Assembly (NCBI GenBank): GCA_947460825.1
Contig: CANHHA010000030.1
Span: 1 to 33,708 of the forward strand
Direction: 5' to 3'
DNA from: Flavobacteriales bacterium
GTDB taxonomy: Bacteria; Bacteroidota; Bacteroidia; Flavobacteriales_D; Crocinitomicaceae
Length of the DNA: 33,708 nt
The notes under the pieces: model-generated
Database searches by the model: none
Told to the model about the DNA's origin: nothing
The model's input: only the letters and a program-made list of their open reading frames with translations
In this document: positions 16,183-24,041 of the stretch, one piece after another
How positions within the stretch are numbered: position 1 is the first letter of the stretch
Layout: each line of letters starts with the position of its first letter
Position numbers and translations under genes: made by a program

Positions 16183-17067
16183 ATGATGAAGATTTTGATT
16201 GTTGGGGGCACGGGATTTATTGGACAAGCGCTCCAAAAAGCTCTTGACTCCATTCATGTGCCCTATAGCGTACTAAGCAGAACTCAAAAATCTAACACAC
16301 ACATTTTTTGGGACCCAAGTAAACATCAATTAGATCATTCTTCGTTGGGCTCAATTACTCATATTATTAATCTAGCGGGAGCAGGTATCGCAGACCAACG
16401 CTGGTCGAAACACAGGAAGGAAGAATTAAAAACTTCTCGGATCGATTCCACAGAATTCCTATATACGGAGTGCAGTAAACATTGTCCTAAATTAATCGGT
16501 TATATCGGAATTTCTGGCGTAAATGCCTTCGGTTTTAAAGGGGCCTGTTTATACAACGAGTCTCATCCGTACGGGGATGATTTTTTATCTCGGTTAGTTG
16601 CGCAATGGGAGCAAGCTCACCGGCTTTTTGAACAGCTCCCCTCATTCAGTATCTTTCGTCTTGGAATGGTCTTGTCTAGCCGTGGGGGTGCCTATCGAAA
16701 AATCGCCGCCCCAATGAAGTTTTACCTGGGGGCTGTTCCGGGCAGCGGGCAACAACTCGTTCCTTGGGTTCATTTAGACGATCTGATCGGCTTAACGCTG
16801 AGGGTATTGCAAGGGGAACCTCTTGGACTGATTCATGTGGTAAGTGAAAATTCAAGCATGGGTGACCTAACAAAAACGATTGCCCAAAAAGAGCGTTCTG
16901 TTATCCTTCTCCCAAACATTCCCTCGCCTATTATTCGTTTGATTTTTGGAGAGATGGGCCTGTTACTCACCGAGTCGATTCAAATTGACCACACTAAACT
17001 AGCCCGCTCTGGATATACCCTCCGATTTAATAACCTATCCGACTTAATCTATGAAAAAGAAAACTAA
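16183..17067 (+). CDS. TIGR01777-family NAD(P)-dependent epimerase-like protein (YfcH/SDR39U1 type)
   Basis: The product is a 294-residue extended short-chain dehydrogenase-like protein. The nucleotide-binding GGTGFIG is at 8-14, NLAGAGIADQRW (63-74) is diagnostic of the TIGR01777 group, WEQAH and FRLGMVLSSRGGA follow, and the C-terminal ~50 residues (SPIIRLIFGEMGLLLTESIQI) match the family's DUF1731 tail. At the position of the usual SAVGYYG active-site segment it has SGVNAFG (111-117), so the Tyr is Phe116. The biochemical function of this family is not settled; some members are linked to cell division or envelope. ATGATG gives two adjacent starts. It overlaps the PhoH gene by 17 nt, so the pair is probably co-expressed. 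Confidence 0.82.
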   Translation: MMKILIVGGTGFIGQALQKALDSIHVPYSVLSRTQKSNTHIFWDPSKHQLDHSSLGSITHIINLAGAGIADQRWSKHRKEELKTSRIDSTEFLYTECSKHCPKLIGYIGISGVNAFGFKGACLYNESHPYGDDFLSRLVAQWEQAHRLFEQLPSFSIFRLGMVLSSRGGAYRKIAAPMKFYLGAVPGSGQQLVPWVHLDDLIGLTLRVLQGEPLGLIHVVSENSSMGDLTKTIAQKERSVILLPNIPSPIIRLIFGEMGLLLTESIQIDHTKLARSGYTLRFNNLSDLIYEKEN

Positions 17068-18376
17068 GATTTTTGTACTAGACACCTCGGTCTTAATTCA
17101 CGATCATCACGCCATTATAAATTTCAAACAACATGATGTTGCGATACCCATCACGGTACTGGAAGAATTAGATAAATTCAAATCGGGAAATGACACCAAG
17201 AATTTTTCCGCACGAGAAGTAATCCGTTTTATTGATAAACTGGTGGGAAATGAGCGTTTGAGTAATTGGATTGACATTGAAAAAACATTAGGGAAATTCA
17301 AAATCATCATGGACCATGATCCGAAAACACTTAATGCAGAAAAAGTATATGCCTCCTCAAAAAACGATCATAAAATCATCAATGCCGCCCTTATTTTACA
17401 GGAAGAATTCCCTACTCGCAACGTTATTCTTGTTACCAAAGACATTAACCTTCGAATAAAAGCAAAAGCCTTGGGGGTTGCTGCGGAAGATTATGAAACG
17501 GGTAAAGTTTATGAGCTAAAAAATGAATTAGCGCCAGACTACATTATTGATCACGTAGATAGCGACTTAATCCGAGAAGTGTTTACCCGAGGAACGTGCG
17601 AGGAACAAGGGGTTCTTGGGGAGTTAAAGCGAACCAATGGGTATTATATTTTAAAAAACGGGAAAACCTCTTCCTTGGTTTATTACAACCAAACCACGGG
17701 AATGTTAGAGCGTATAGAAAAGGAATTTGTATATGGGATTAAACCAAAAAATGCAGAACAAGCCTTTGCCTTTCACGCGCTAACGAATCCTGAAATTAAG
17801 TTGGTTGCGCTTCAAGGGGTTGCCGGTACCGGTAAAACCCTACTCGCCTTGGCTGCTGCATTAGAACAAGAAAAAAAATTCAACCAAATTATTTTAGCAC
17901 GGCCCATTGTTCCCTTATCGAATAAAGAAATTGGATTTTTACCGGGAGATGCCAACGATAAAATTAGCCCCTACATGGAGCCCTTGTGGGATAATTTAAA
18001 GTTTATAAAGGCGCAATATGGCGAGCACGAAAAAAAGCACAAGGCAATCAGTGAAATGGAAGAAAACAAAAAAATTGTGATTACACCGCTTGCCTTTATT
18101 CGGGGTAGAAGTTTTTCGAACATCATGTTCATCATTGACGAAGCGCAAAATTTAACACCCCACGAAATTAAAACGATAATTACTCGTGCCGGTGAGAATA
18201 CTAAAATTGTATTCACGGGAGATGTGCATCAGATTGACACGCCATATTTAGATGAATACAGTAATGGGCTTGCCTATTTAATTCAGAAAATCAAGAATCA
18301 ACCCTTGTTTGCACACGTAAAACTTGAAAAAGGGGAGCGCTCTGAATTAGCAAATCTTGCGAACGACCTGCTTTAA
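17051..18376 (+). CDS. PIN-PhoH family ATPase/ribonuclease (PhoH2/YlaK type)
   Basis: The product is 441 residues. The N-terminal PIN domain (~1-145) has the acidic residues of a metal-dependent RNase: D11 in VLDTSVLIHD, E38/E39 in VLEELDKFK, D106 in SKNDHKI and D131 in VTKDINLR. The C-terminal PhoH domain has Walker A GVAGTGKT (256-263), Walker B FIIDEAQN (360-367) and TGDVHQID (389-396). PhoH2 proteins are described as sequence-specific RNA helicase/RNases. No small antitoxin-like reading frame precedes it; instead its ATG sits inside the end of the epimerase-like gene. Its TAA directly abuts the stop of the convergent FtsE-like gene in TTAATTAA, leaving no room for a terminator between them. 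Confidence 0.9.
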   Translation: MKKKTKIFVLDTSVLIHDHHAIINFKQHDVAIPITVLEELDKFKSGNDTKNFSAREVIRFIDKLVGNERLSNWIDIEKTLGKFKIIMDHDPKTLNAEKVYASSKNDHKIINAALILQEEFPTRNVILVTKDINLRIKAKALGVAAEDYETGKVYELKNELAPDYIIDHVDSDLIREVFTRGTCEEQGVLGELKRTNGYYILKNGKTSSLVYYNQTTGMLERIEKEFVYGIKPKNAEQAFAFHALTNPEIKLVALQGVAGTGKTLLALAAALEQEKKFNQIILARPIVPLSNKEIGFLPGDANDKISPYMEPLWDNLKFIKAQYGEHEKKHKAISEMEENKKIVITPLAFIRGRSFSNIMFIIDEAQNLTPHEIKTIITRAGENTKIVFTGDVHQIDTPYLDEYSNGLAYLIQKIKNQPLFAHVKLEKGERSELANLANDLL

Positions 18377-19042
18377 TTAACTACAAACTTCCCCGTTTTC
18401 CACGCGTAAGGTCCGGGCAGGAAACTTTTTCACCATTTGAAGGTCGTGGGTGGCCATTAACACTGCCGTATTTTCTTCTTTAGAAAGGGCAACTAACAAG
18501 TGCATGATTTCTTCGGACGTTTCTTCATCTAAATTACCTGTTGGCTCATCAGCGAGTATGATTTTAGGGTCATTTAACAGGGCGCGCGCAATAGAAACCC
18601 GCTGTTGTTCTCCACCAGAAAGAGTATGTGGCATTTGATCCGCTTTTTGTTCTATCCCCACCAATTGCAATACACTCATGGCGCGTTTATGGATTTCCGC
18701 TTTATCATTCCATCCGGTAGCCTTTAAAACAAAATATAAATTTTGAATCACCGTACGGTCCATTAACAGCTGGAAATCTTGAAAAACAATGCCTAATTTT
18801 CTTCTAAGAAACGGGATTTCTTTGGGTTTTAATGCCTTTAAATCATGCCCCGCAATCATACCCGTTCCTTGGGCAATGGGAAGCTCTCCGTATAGCGTTT
18901 TTAATAACGAGCTTTTTCCACTTCCCGTTTTACCAATTAAATAAACGAACTCGGCTTCTTGAACTGATAAATTTACTTGTTTAAGAATGGTTTTATCTCC
19001 TTGAAGGATGTTTACCTCTGATAAATTAATAATTTGTTCCAC
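18377..19042 (-). CDS. ftsE: FtsE-like ABC transporter ATP-binding protein
   Basis: The product is about 221 residues from a GTG at 19042. Walker A GKTGSGKS is at ~37-44, Q-loop VFQDFQLL, the signature [15 protein letters not shown], Walker [13 protein letters not shown] and the H-loop MATHDLQ. The TGNLD form and [17 protein letters not shown] are characteristic of FtsE/LolD-type ATPases. FtsE with FtsX links division-site peptidoglycan hydrolases to ATP; no ftsX lies in the window. There is no ATG near the 5' end. GTG at 19042 gives the expected FtsE N-terminus ([15 protein letters not shown]), while TTG at 19111 adds 23 basic residues with no family match. The start region carries a degenerate parS-like sequence. 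LolD is the alternative. Confidence 0.82.
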   Translation of the reverse strand: MEQIINLSEVNILQGDKTILKQVNLSVQEAEFVYLIGKTGSGKSSLLKTLYGELPIAQGTGMIAGHDLKALKPKEIPFLRRKLGIVFQDFQLLMDRTVIQNLYFVLKATGWNDKAEIHKRAMSVLQLVGIEQKADQMPHTLSGGEQQRVSIARALLNDPKIILADEPTGNLDEETSEEIMHLLVALSKEENTAVLMATHDLQMVKKFPARTLRVENGEVCS

Positions 19043-19050
19043 GTGTGATT
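19035..19050. promoter_or_regulatory. Degenerate parS-like sequence at the ftsE start
   Basis: TGTTCCACGTGTGATT matches all of one parS half-site (TGTTNCAC) and the GTG of the other, but the outer bases of the second half fail. It overlaps the GTG start at 19042. Weak; reported because of the perfect site at 29963. Confidence 0.2.
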
Positions 19051-19163
19051 TTTTACAAAGATGGTATAGAGAATGAGTTAATTCACGCCGTGACAAAATA
19101 TCTCTTAACAAAAATGCGTGAAAAACTTTTAACCCTTTGCGAATTCAAGCGTTCTATGCGGTA

Positions 19164-19171
19164 TATTTTTG
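19164..19171 (+). promoter_or_regulatory. Candidate -7 element just before the TPR gene ATG
   Basis: TATTTTTG matches TAnnTTTG and lies four bases before the ATG at 19176. TTTG at 19136-19139 is a possible -33 element, but the 24-nt spacer is slightly long. It implies an almost leaderless transcript. Confidence 0.35.
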
Positions 19172-19175
19172 TTGC

Positions 19176-22100
19176 ATGCGAAAAAGTCTCTTTTTTCTAT
19201 TCTTTCTATGGATAGGTATTAGCTCTTGCTTCTATGGGCAAGAATCAATGAACACAGGTTCCGTCTATCGAGATTACCATCGGGCTTGTGAATTGTATGA
19301 AAAAAGTCAATTCACCGCGGCGCGCATTGAATATGAAAATTTCATTAATCAACGCCTAGACCGCAATGATCCCTTTGTTATTAAAGCACATTATTACCGA
19401 GGTATGGCTGCGTTGGCACTTTATAACGACGATGCCATTACTCTGCTAAGCCAATTCAATAAAGCATATCCTGAAAACCGATACAGAAACACCATCCATT
19501 TTGAAATCGGGAATTATTTTTTTCAAAAGGAAGACTACCTCGGTGCGCTGCCTTATTATGCCCTCGTAGATGTCGCTGCCTTAGATTCAGTGAGTGCCGA
19601 AGTTTATTTTTTCAAAAAAGGATACAGTTGTTTTATGGAGGGGCTAGAGCAAGATGCGATGCTTGCCTTCAAAGAAGTAAAAAATTCATCCGGGCAATAT
19701 GGGTCGATCAGTTTATACTATTATGCGCATTTGAATTATAAACTCGGCAATTTAAACGAAGCAAAAAACACCTTTCATGCGCTAAAGCATAAACCCGAAT
19801 TCACCACTATCGCTCCCTATTATATTGTTCAAATAAACCACAAACAAGGGCTTTACGACAGCGTTATTGCCTATGCATCTACCGTACTCGACACTGCTGA
19901 ATTAGGGAACTATACCGATATATTGCACTTGTTGGGGGATGCTCATTTCAAATTGAATCACTATAAGGAAGCATCAACCTATTTATTAGCCTACGATAAA
20001 CGTGCAAAAACTGCCCGAGTAGACGATTATCAATTAGGGTTTGCATTAATGAATTCCGAACAAAAAGAGCAAGCAATAACCTATTTGGAACGGGCAGCAA
20101 GGATTGATGATAGCCTTGGGCAAACCGCCATGTACCACATCGCAAATTGTTATTTAAGTGCACAAAAAATGTTGCCCGCTCGAAGTGCGTTTGAACGTGT
20201 TTCTACTATGAATTCAAAGCCCTTTCTGGCAGAAGACGCGTTGTATCAGTTTGCGGTAATTTCATTCAAAATTGACATCAATCCCTATGACGAATCAGTG
20301 AGGGCCTTTGAAAACTATTTGGCTAAATATCCAAATTCTACCCGAAAATCCGATATTTTTCAATATTTGGTCAATGTATATGCTTCTACCAGTAATTATG
20401 CAAAAGCCTTGGAATCACTCAATAAAATACCAAACAAAGATGCACAACTGAAAAGCGTGTATCAAACCGTGGTTTATAATTACGGGGTCGATTTATACCA
20501 AAAAAGCTTGCTGGATTCTGCCTTTACGGTCTTTGGGTTGGTTGATAAATACCCCAATGAACCTGAAATAATGGCGAAAGCGAAGTATTGGAGGGGTGAT
20601 GTATATTTCAAACAAGGAAAATATAAAGACGCGATTTCAGAGTTTAAAAAATTCCTAGCTGCGCCCTCGGCTAATTTATTGGAAGAAAAGCCCGATGCAT
20701 ATTACAGCATTGCCTATGCATACCTTGAACAAGATCAATTGAGTGATGCCCTCGAATATTTCAGCATATACCTTCAATCCAAACCGAATAGTTCGGAAAA
20801 GAAACTTGATGCGATGTTCCAACTTGCTGATGGTAATTATACTCAAGGTAAAGATGAACAAGCCATCCAATACTATAAGGATATTCTCTCTAAAAAAACA
20901 GCGCTATCTGATCGCGCATCTTATTATCTAGCGAAATCTTATGGGTACAACAAACAAGCCCTCTTGAAAATCTCTACCCTTGAACGATTAATGGCAGATT
21001 ACCCGAACTCTAAATATGTTCAAAACGCATCGTATGAACTCGCGATGAGCTACAAGGCTCAATCGGAATTCGAGAACGCATTTAGTGGGTTTGAAACCTA
21101 TGTGTTAAACTATCCAAAATCACCAAAAGTCGTTAATTGTAGAATTGAAATGGCGGATATCTATTATAAACAATGGAAATACCAACAAGCCGAAAGCGCG
21201 TATCGCTCGATACTGCTAGAATTTGGCAACAAGAAAGATATCTGTGCCGTTGCTGCCAAAGGATTAATGGATGTATATGTAGCCATGAAAAGCCCTGATC
21301 GAGCAGAAGAAATAGCCAACGAATACGATTGTGCTGGGTTATCAGCAGATGAAAAAGAGAACTTGTATTTTAATCCTGCATTACAAAGTTATGTAGACAG
21401 CAATTACAGTGAAGCTATTCCCAAGTTTAATCAATATTTAGGGAAATTCCCTAATGGAAAGTTTTCGCAAGACGCACATTTCTATGCAGGTAATGCATGT
21501 TTAAGATTAAAAGACACCCTAGCCGCCTTGCCCCATTACGAAGCGTATTTGGCTGGTCCTACAGCAAGTTATTTTGAACCCGTAGCCTATAAAATCGCAA
21601 CCTATTACTACGAGAAAAGGAATTATGATGCGGCCTTAATCAATTACCTTAAACTGGAACAATACGCCGCTAAACCTAACAATATTAACGCCGCAAAAAT
21701 TGGTTTAATGCGCTGTTATTTTCTATTGGAAAAATACCAGGAAGCAAGCACCTACGCACAACAAGTTCGCTCAACAGGAGGACTTAATCAATCCTTGAAA
21801 ATGGAAGCGGAATACGCCTATGGAATGAGTGCGTATTTCTTGGCTAATTATTCGGATGCACAACCCGCTTTGCGTTGGTTAGTTAAAAACACAGGAACAA
21901 TTAAAGGCGCTGAAGCAAAATATACCTTAGCCGACATTCAATATAAAAACAAAGCGCTTGATTCTACCATTATACTTGTTAAGGAACTGCTTAAAATGAA
22001 GCCAAGTTATAATTACTGGGTGGCAAAAGGATTAATTCTGCAAACCAACACCCATATAGACCGAAATGAATTATTAGAAGCAGAACAAACAATTACCTCC

Positions 22101-22244
22101 GTGATTGATTTCTATCCAATTAAAGAGGATGATGGTGTTTTGGAGGAGGCTCAAGCGCTCAAAGCCACCATTGAAGCCCTTAAAAATCCCACGAAGAATC
22201 TTGAAATAGATCCTCAAAAAACCATTGAAATTAAACCGGAATAA
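19176..22244 (+). CDS. Large exported tetratricopeptide-repeat protein
   Basis: The product is 1022 residues from the ATG at 19176; the frame extends 13 codons upstream only to a TTG. MRKSLFFLFFLWIGISSCFYGQ is an export signal, with ISSC a possible lipobox (lipoprotein) and FYGQ a possible ordinary cleavage site. The remainder is almost entirely TPR/Sel-like helical pairs with typical spacing, such as YWRGDVYFKQGKYKDAISEFKKF, DAHFYAGNACLRLKDTLAALPHYEAYL and ASYELAMSYKAQSEFENAFSGFETYV. More than twenty repeats are likely, in the style of the periplasmic YbgF/BamD-like scaffolds. No catalytic motif is seen. It is followed one base later by an outer-membrane beta-barrel gene, so a joint periplasmic scaffold plus barrel is inferred. 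The precise role is unknown. Confidence 0.8.
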   Translation: MRKSLFFLFFLWIGISSCFYGQESMNTGSVYRDYHRACELYEKSQFTAARIEYENFINQRLDRNDPFVIKAHYYRGMAALALYNDDAITLLSQFNKAYPENRYRNTIHFEIGNYFFQKEDYLGALPYYALVDVAALDSVSAEVYFFKKGYSCFMEGLEQDAMLAFKEVKNSSGQYGSISLYYYAHLNYKLGNLNEAKNTFHALKHKPEFTTIAPYYIVQINHKQGLYDSVIAYASTVLDTAELGNYTDILHLLGDAHFKLNHYKEASTYLLAYDKRAKTARVDDYQLGFALMNSEQKEQAITYLERAARIDDSLGQTAMYHIANCYLSAQKMLPARSAFERVSTMNSKPFLAEDALYQFAVISFKIDINPYDESVRAFENYLAKYPNSTRKSDIFQYLVNVYASTSNYAKALESLNKIPNKDAQLKSVYQTVVYNYGVDLYQKSLLDSAFTVFGLVDKYPNEPEIMAKAKYWRGDVYFKQGKYKDAISEFKKFLAAPSANLLEEKPDAYYSIAYAYLEQDQLSDALEYFSIYLQSKPNSSEKKLDAMFQLADGNYTQGKDEQAIQYYKDILSKKTALSDRASYYLAKSYGYNKQALLKISTLERLMADYPNSKYVQNASYELAMSYKAQSEFENAFSGFETYVLNYPKSPKVVNCRIEMADIYYKQWKYQQAESAYRSILLEFGNKKDICAVAAKGLMDVYVAMKSPDRAEEIANEYDCAGLSADEKENLYFNPALQSYVDSNYSEAIPKFNQYLGKFPNGKFSQDAHFYAGNACLRLKDTLAALPHYEAYLAGPTASYFEPVAYKIATYYYEKRNYDAALINYLKLEQYAAKPNNINAAKIGLMRCYFLLEKYQEASTYAQQVRSTGGLNQSLKMEAEYAYGMSAYFLANYSDAQPALRWLVKNTGTIKGAEAKYTLADIQYKNKALDSTIILVKELLKMKPSYNYWVAKGLILQTNTHIDRNELLEAEQTITSVIDFYPIKEDDGVLEEAQALKATIEALKNPTKNLEIDPQKTIEIKPE

Positions 22245-22245
22245 C

Positions 22246-23964
22246 ATGAAGTATTATTTAATCCTATTAATTTGCGGTTGGTTTCCGTGGTATTTTGCAC
22301 AATCTGATGTATTTGAAACCGATGGAAAAGGAAATCGAGACATAGAACGAACCCTTCGTATTCCTTCTGCCCCTAAAATTATTGACTCCATCAAAACATC
22401 GGCCGTACCAAACAGGCCCTTACTCGGACCCAAGTTAACGGTAAACGTAACCACAGACACCATTGATGCAGCCACCATTGAAACGGAACAATTGCTTGAA
22501 AAGATTTACCCTTTTTATTTAAAACTTGGGATGGGTTCCACATTAATGCCCCTGGGGGAGTTTTATGTGAATTCTACCCGGTCTAGGGCTAATTACTATG
22601 GATTACACGTGAAACACTTGAGCTTTTTTGGAGACATTAAAAACAGAGAAAAACAACTAATGGCTCCAGCTTCCTTCGATAACACCAGTATTCAAGGGAA
22701 CTTTGAAACGTTTCAAAAATCCTTTACGCTCAATTCCCACCTAAATTATACTAACCATGGGTTCCACTATTATGGATTAACGCAACCCGAAGTAGATAAA
22801 GATTCTATTGCACAACGGTACCAATTAGTAAATGCACATGCTGACATTACAACAAATCGAGGCGACACGGGTGTGTTCAATGTACAAACCACCATTGATT
22901 TCAGATATACGGGGACGGATTCGCCCATGGCAGATAGCTTAAAAGATTGGCGCGCAAAAGAACAGGGGTTTAATATCAATGGCTTAGGATACCTTCGTTC
23001 TGGAAACAATATGTTTTATGGCAATCTTGGTCTTAGATACAACGGATATGCCTATGGAATTCAAGATTCTATATTAATCCTTTCAGATAGCGGGATTGTT
23101 CGGAAAAACACCATCCTTGATGTTAATCCTGGAATTAAAAGTACCTTATTGAATAACAAACTAATTATTGATGCGGGCTTTAGAGTAAGTGTTGATTTTG
23201 CTCAAGAAACCCGCGCTTATTTCTTCCCTGCAATCACTATGCAATATGCGTTATCTTCCAACCAATTTGTTCCCTTTATAGCACTTCAAGGGCAGGCGAA
23301 ACAACGCTCTTTAACCGGTTTCTACCAAGAAAATCAGTTTGTATTACCAAATCTTATTATTCAGAACCAAATTAACCCTTATGATATTCAACTTGGATTT
23401 AAAGGGGTAGCGGCAAGAAAATTTAGCTATGGATTAGCCGCAAACTTCATTAAAGAAAACAACCGAGCCTTTTTTGTTACCGATACATTAATTTCTACAG
23501 GTAATAAATTCACCTTGGTTTATGACTCGTTAAATCACACGAAAATCGAAGGGAGATTCGGTTATCAAGCAGGTGAGAAACTAGGCCTAGATGTTATTGC
23601 CCGATATCATTCCTATGAATTACTCAATGAAGCGAAAGCCTGGAACCTACCACAAGCTGAAATTATCTTACAGGCAAGCTACAACTTGTTCGATAAATTT
23701 TTGGTTAAAGCCGGACTGGATATGTCGTTTGGACGCTATGCAAAGGTCTATGAAACAGGAACCAACGTCACTGAATTCAACAATCAATTTGTATACGATT
23801 TAGGAAATGTTATCGATGGTAATTTAACCCTTGAATATCGATACAACAAGCGCATTTCTGGATTCATTCAACTCAACAACATCGCTTCACAACGATACTT
23901 GAGGTTTTATAATTATCCTGTTATGCCCATTTCTGTGTTCGGTGGACTAACTATAAAGTTTTAA
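22246..23964 (+). CDS. Outer-membrane beta-barrel protein paired with the TPR protein
   Basis: The product is 572 residues from the ATG at 22246, one base after the TPR stop. It has a signal peptide (MKYYLILLICGWFPWYFAQ) and a ~75-residue periplasmic segment. Then come alternating amphipathic beta strands (FNINGLGYLRSGNNMFYGNLGLRYNG split over adjacent strands, LIIDAGFRVSVDF, LTLEYRYNKRISGFIQLNNI) and a C-terminal strand ending GGLTIKF, the terminal Phe expected by the BAM machinery. It resembles the barrel of TonB-dependent receptors but lacks a recognisable plug and TonB box. Function is not recognised; partnership with the TPR protein is inferred from adjacency. A candidate terminator lies 50-77 nt after the stop. 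A near-consensus parS-like sequence falls within the gene at 22601. Confidence 0.78.
   Translation: MKYYLILLICGWFPWYFAQSDVFETDGKGNRDIERTLRIPSAPKIIDSIKTSAVPNRPLLGPKLTVNVTTDTIDAATIETEQLLEKIYPFYLKLGMGSTLMPLGEFYVNSTRSRANYYGLHVKHLSFFGDIKNREKQLMAPASFDNTSIQGNFETFQKSFTLNSHLNYTNHGFHYYGLTQPEVDKDSIAQRYQLVNAHADITTNRGDTGVFNVQTTIDFRYTGTDSPMADSLKDWRAKEQGFNINGLGYLRSGNNMFYGNLGLRYNGYAYGIQDSILILSDSGIVRKNTILDVNPGIKSTLLNNKLIIDAGFRVSVDFAQETRAYFFPAITMQYALSSNQFVPFIALQGQAKQRSLTGFYQENQFVLPNLIIQNQINPYDIQLGFKGVAARKFSYGLAANFIKENNRAFFVTDTLISTGNKFTLVYDSLNHTKIEGRFGYQAGEKLGLDVIARYHSYELLNEAKAWNLPQAEIILQASYNLFDKFLVKAGLDMSFGRYAKVYETGTNVTEFNNQFVYDLGNVIDGNLTLEYRYNKRISGFIQLNNIASQRYLRFYNYPVMPISVFGGLTIKF
22601..22616. promoter_or_regulatory. 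Near-consensus parS-like site
   Basis: GATTACACGTGAAACA matches parS TGTTTCACGTGAAACA at 13 of 16 positions, one mismatch being the variable fifth base. The right half-site GTGAAACA is perfect. It lies in the barrel-protein coding sequence, 7.4 kb from the perfect site. Confidence 0.3.
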
Positions 23965-24013
23965 TTCACTGTATATCAATAAGTTGATAAATAAAACATA
24001 CTATTAAGTAAAG

Positions 24014-24041
24014 ATTTGCGTTACCTCGCAAATTTTTATTT
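24014..24041 (+). terminator. Candidate terminator hairpin between barrel gene and amidase gene
   Basis: ATTTGCG-TTACCT-CGCAAAT forms a perfect 7-bp stem with a 6-nt loop (24014-24033), followed by TTTTATTT up to the base before the amidase ATG at 24042. It could end the TPR/barrel transcript. The stem is short and AT-rich, so efficiency is uncertain, and it could instead occlude the amidase start. Confidence 0.5.

Noticed and set aside
17051..18376. PIN-PhoH gene as a toxin-antitoxin (PhoAT-PhoH2) module
   Set aside because: No small antitoxin-like gene precedes it; the upstream overlapping gene is a full epimerase-like protein.
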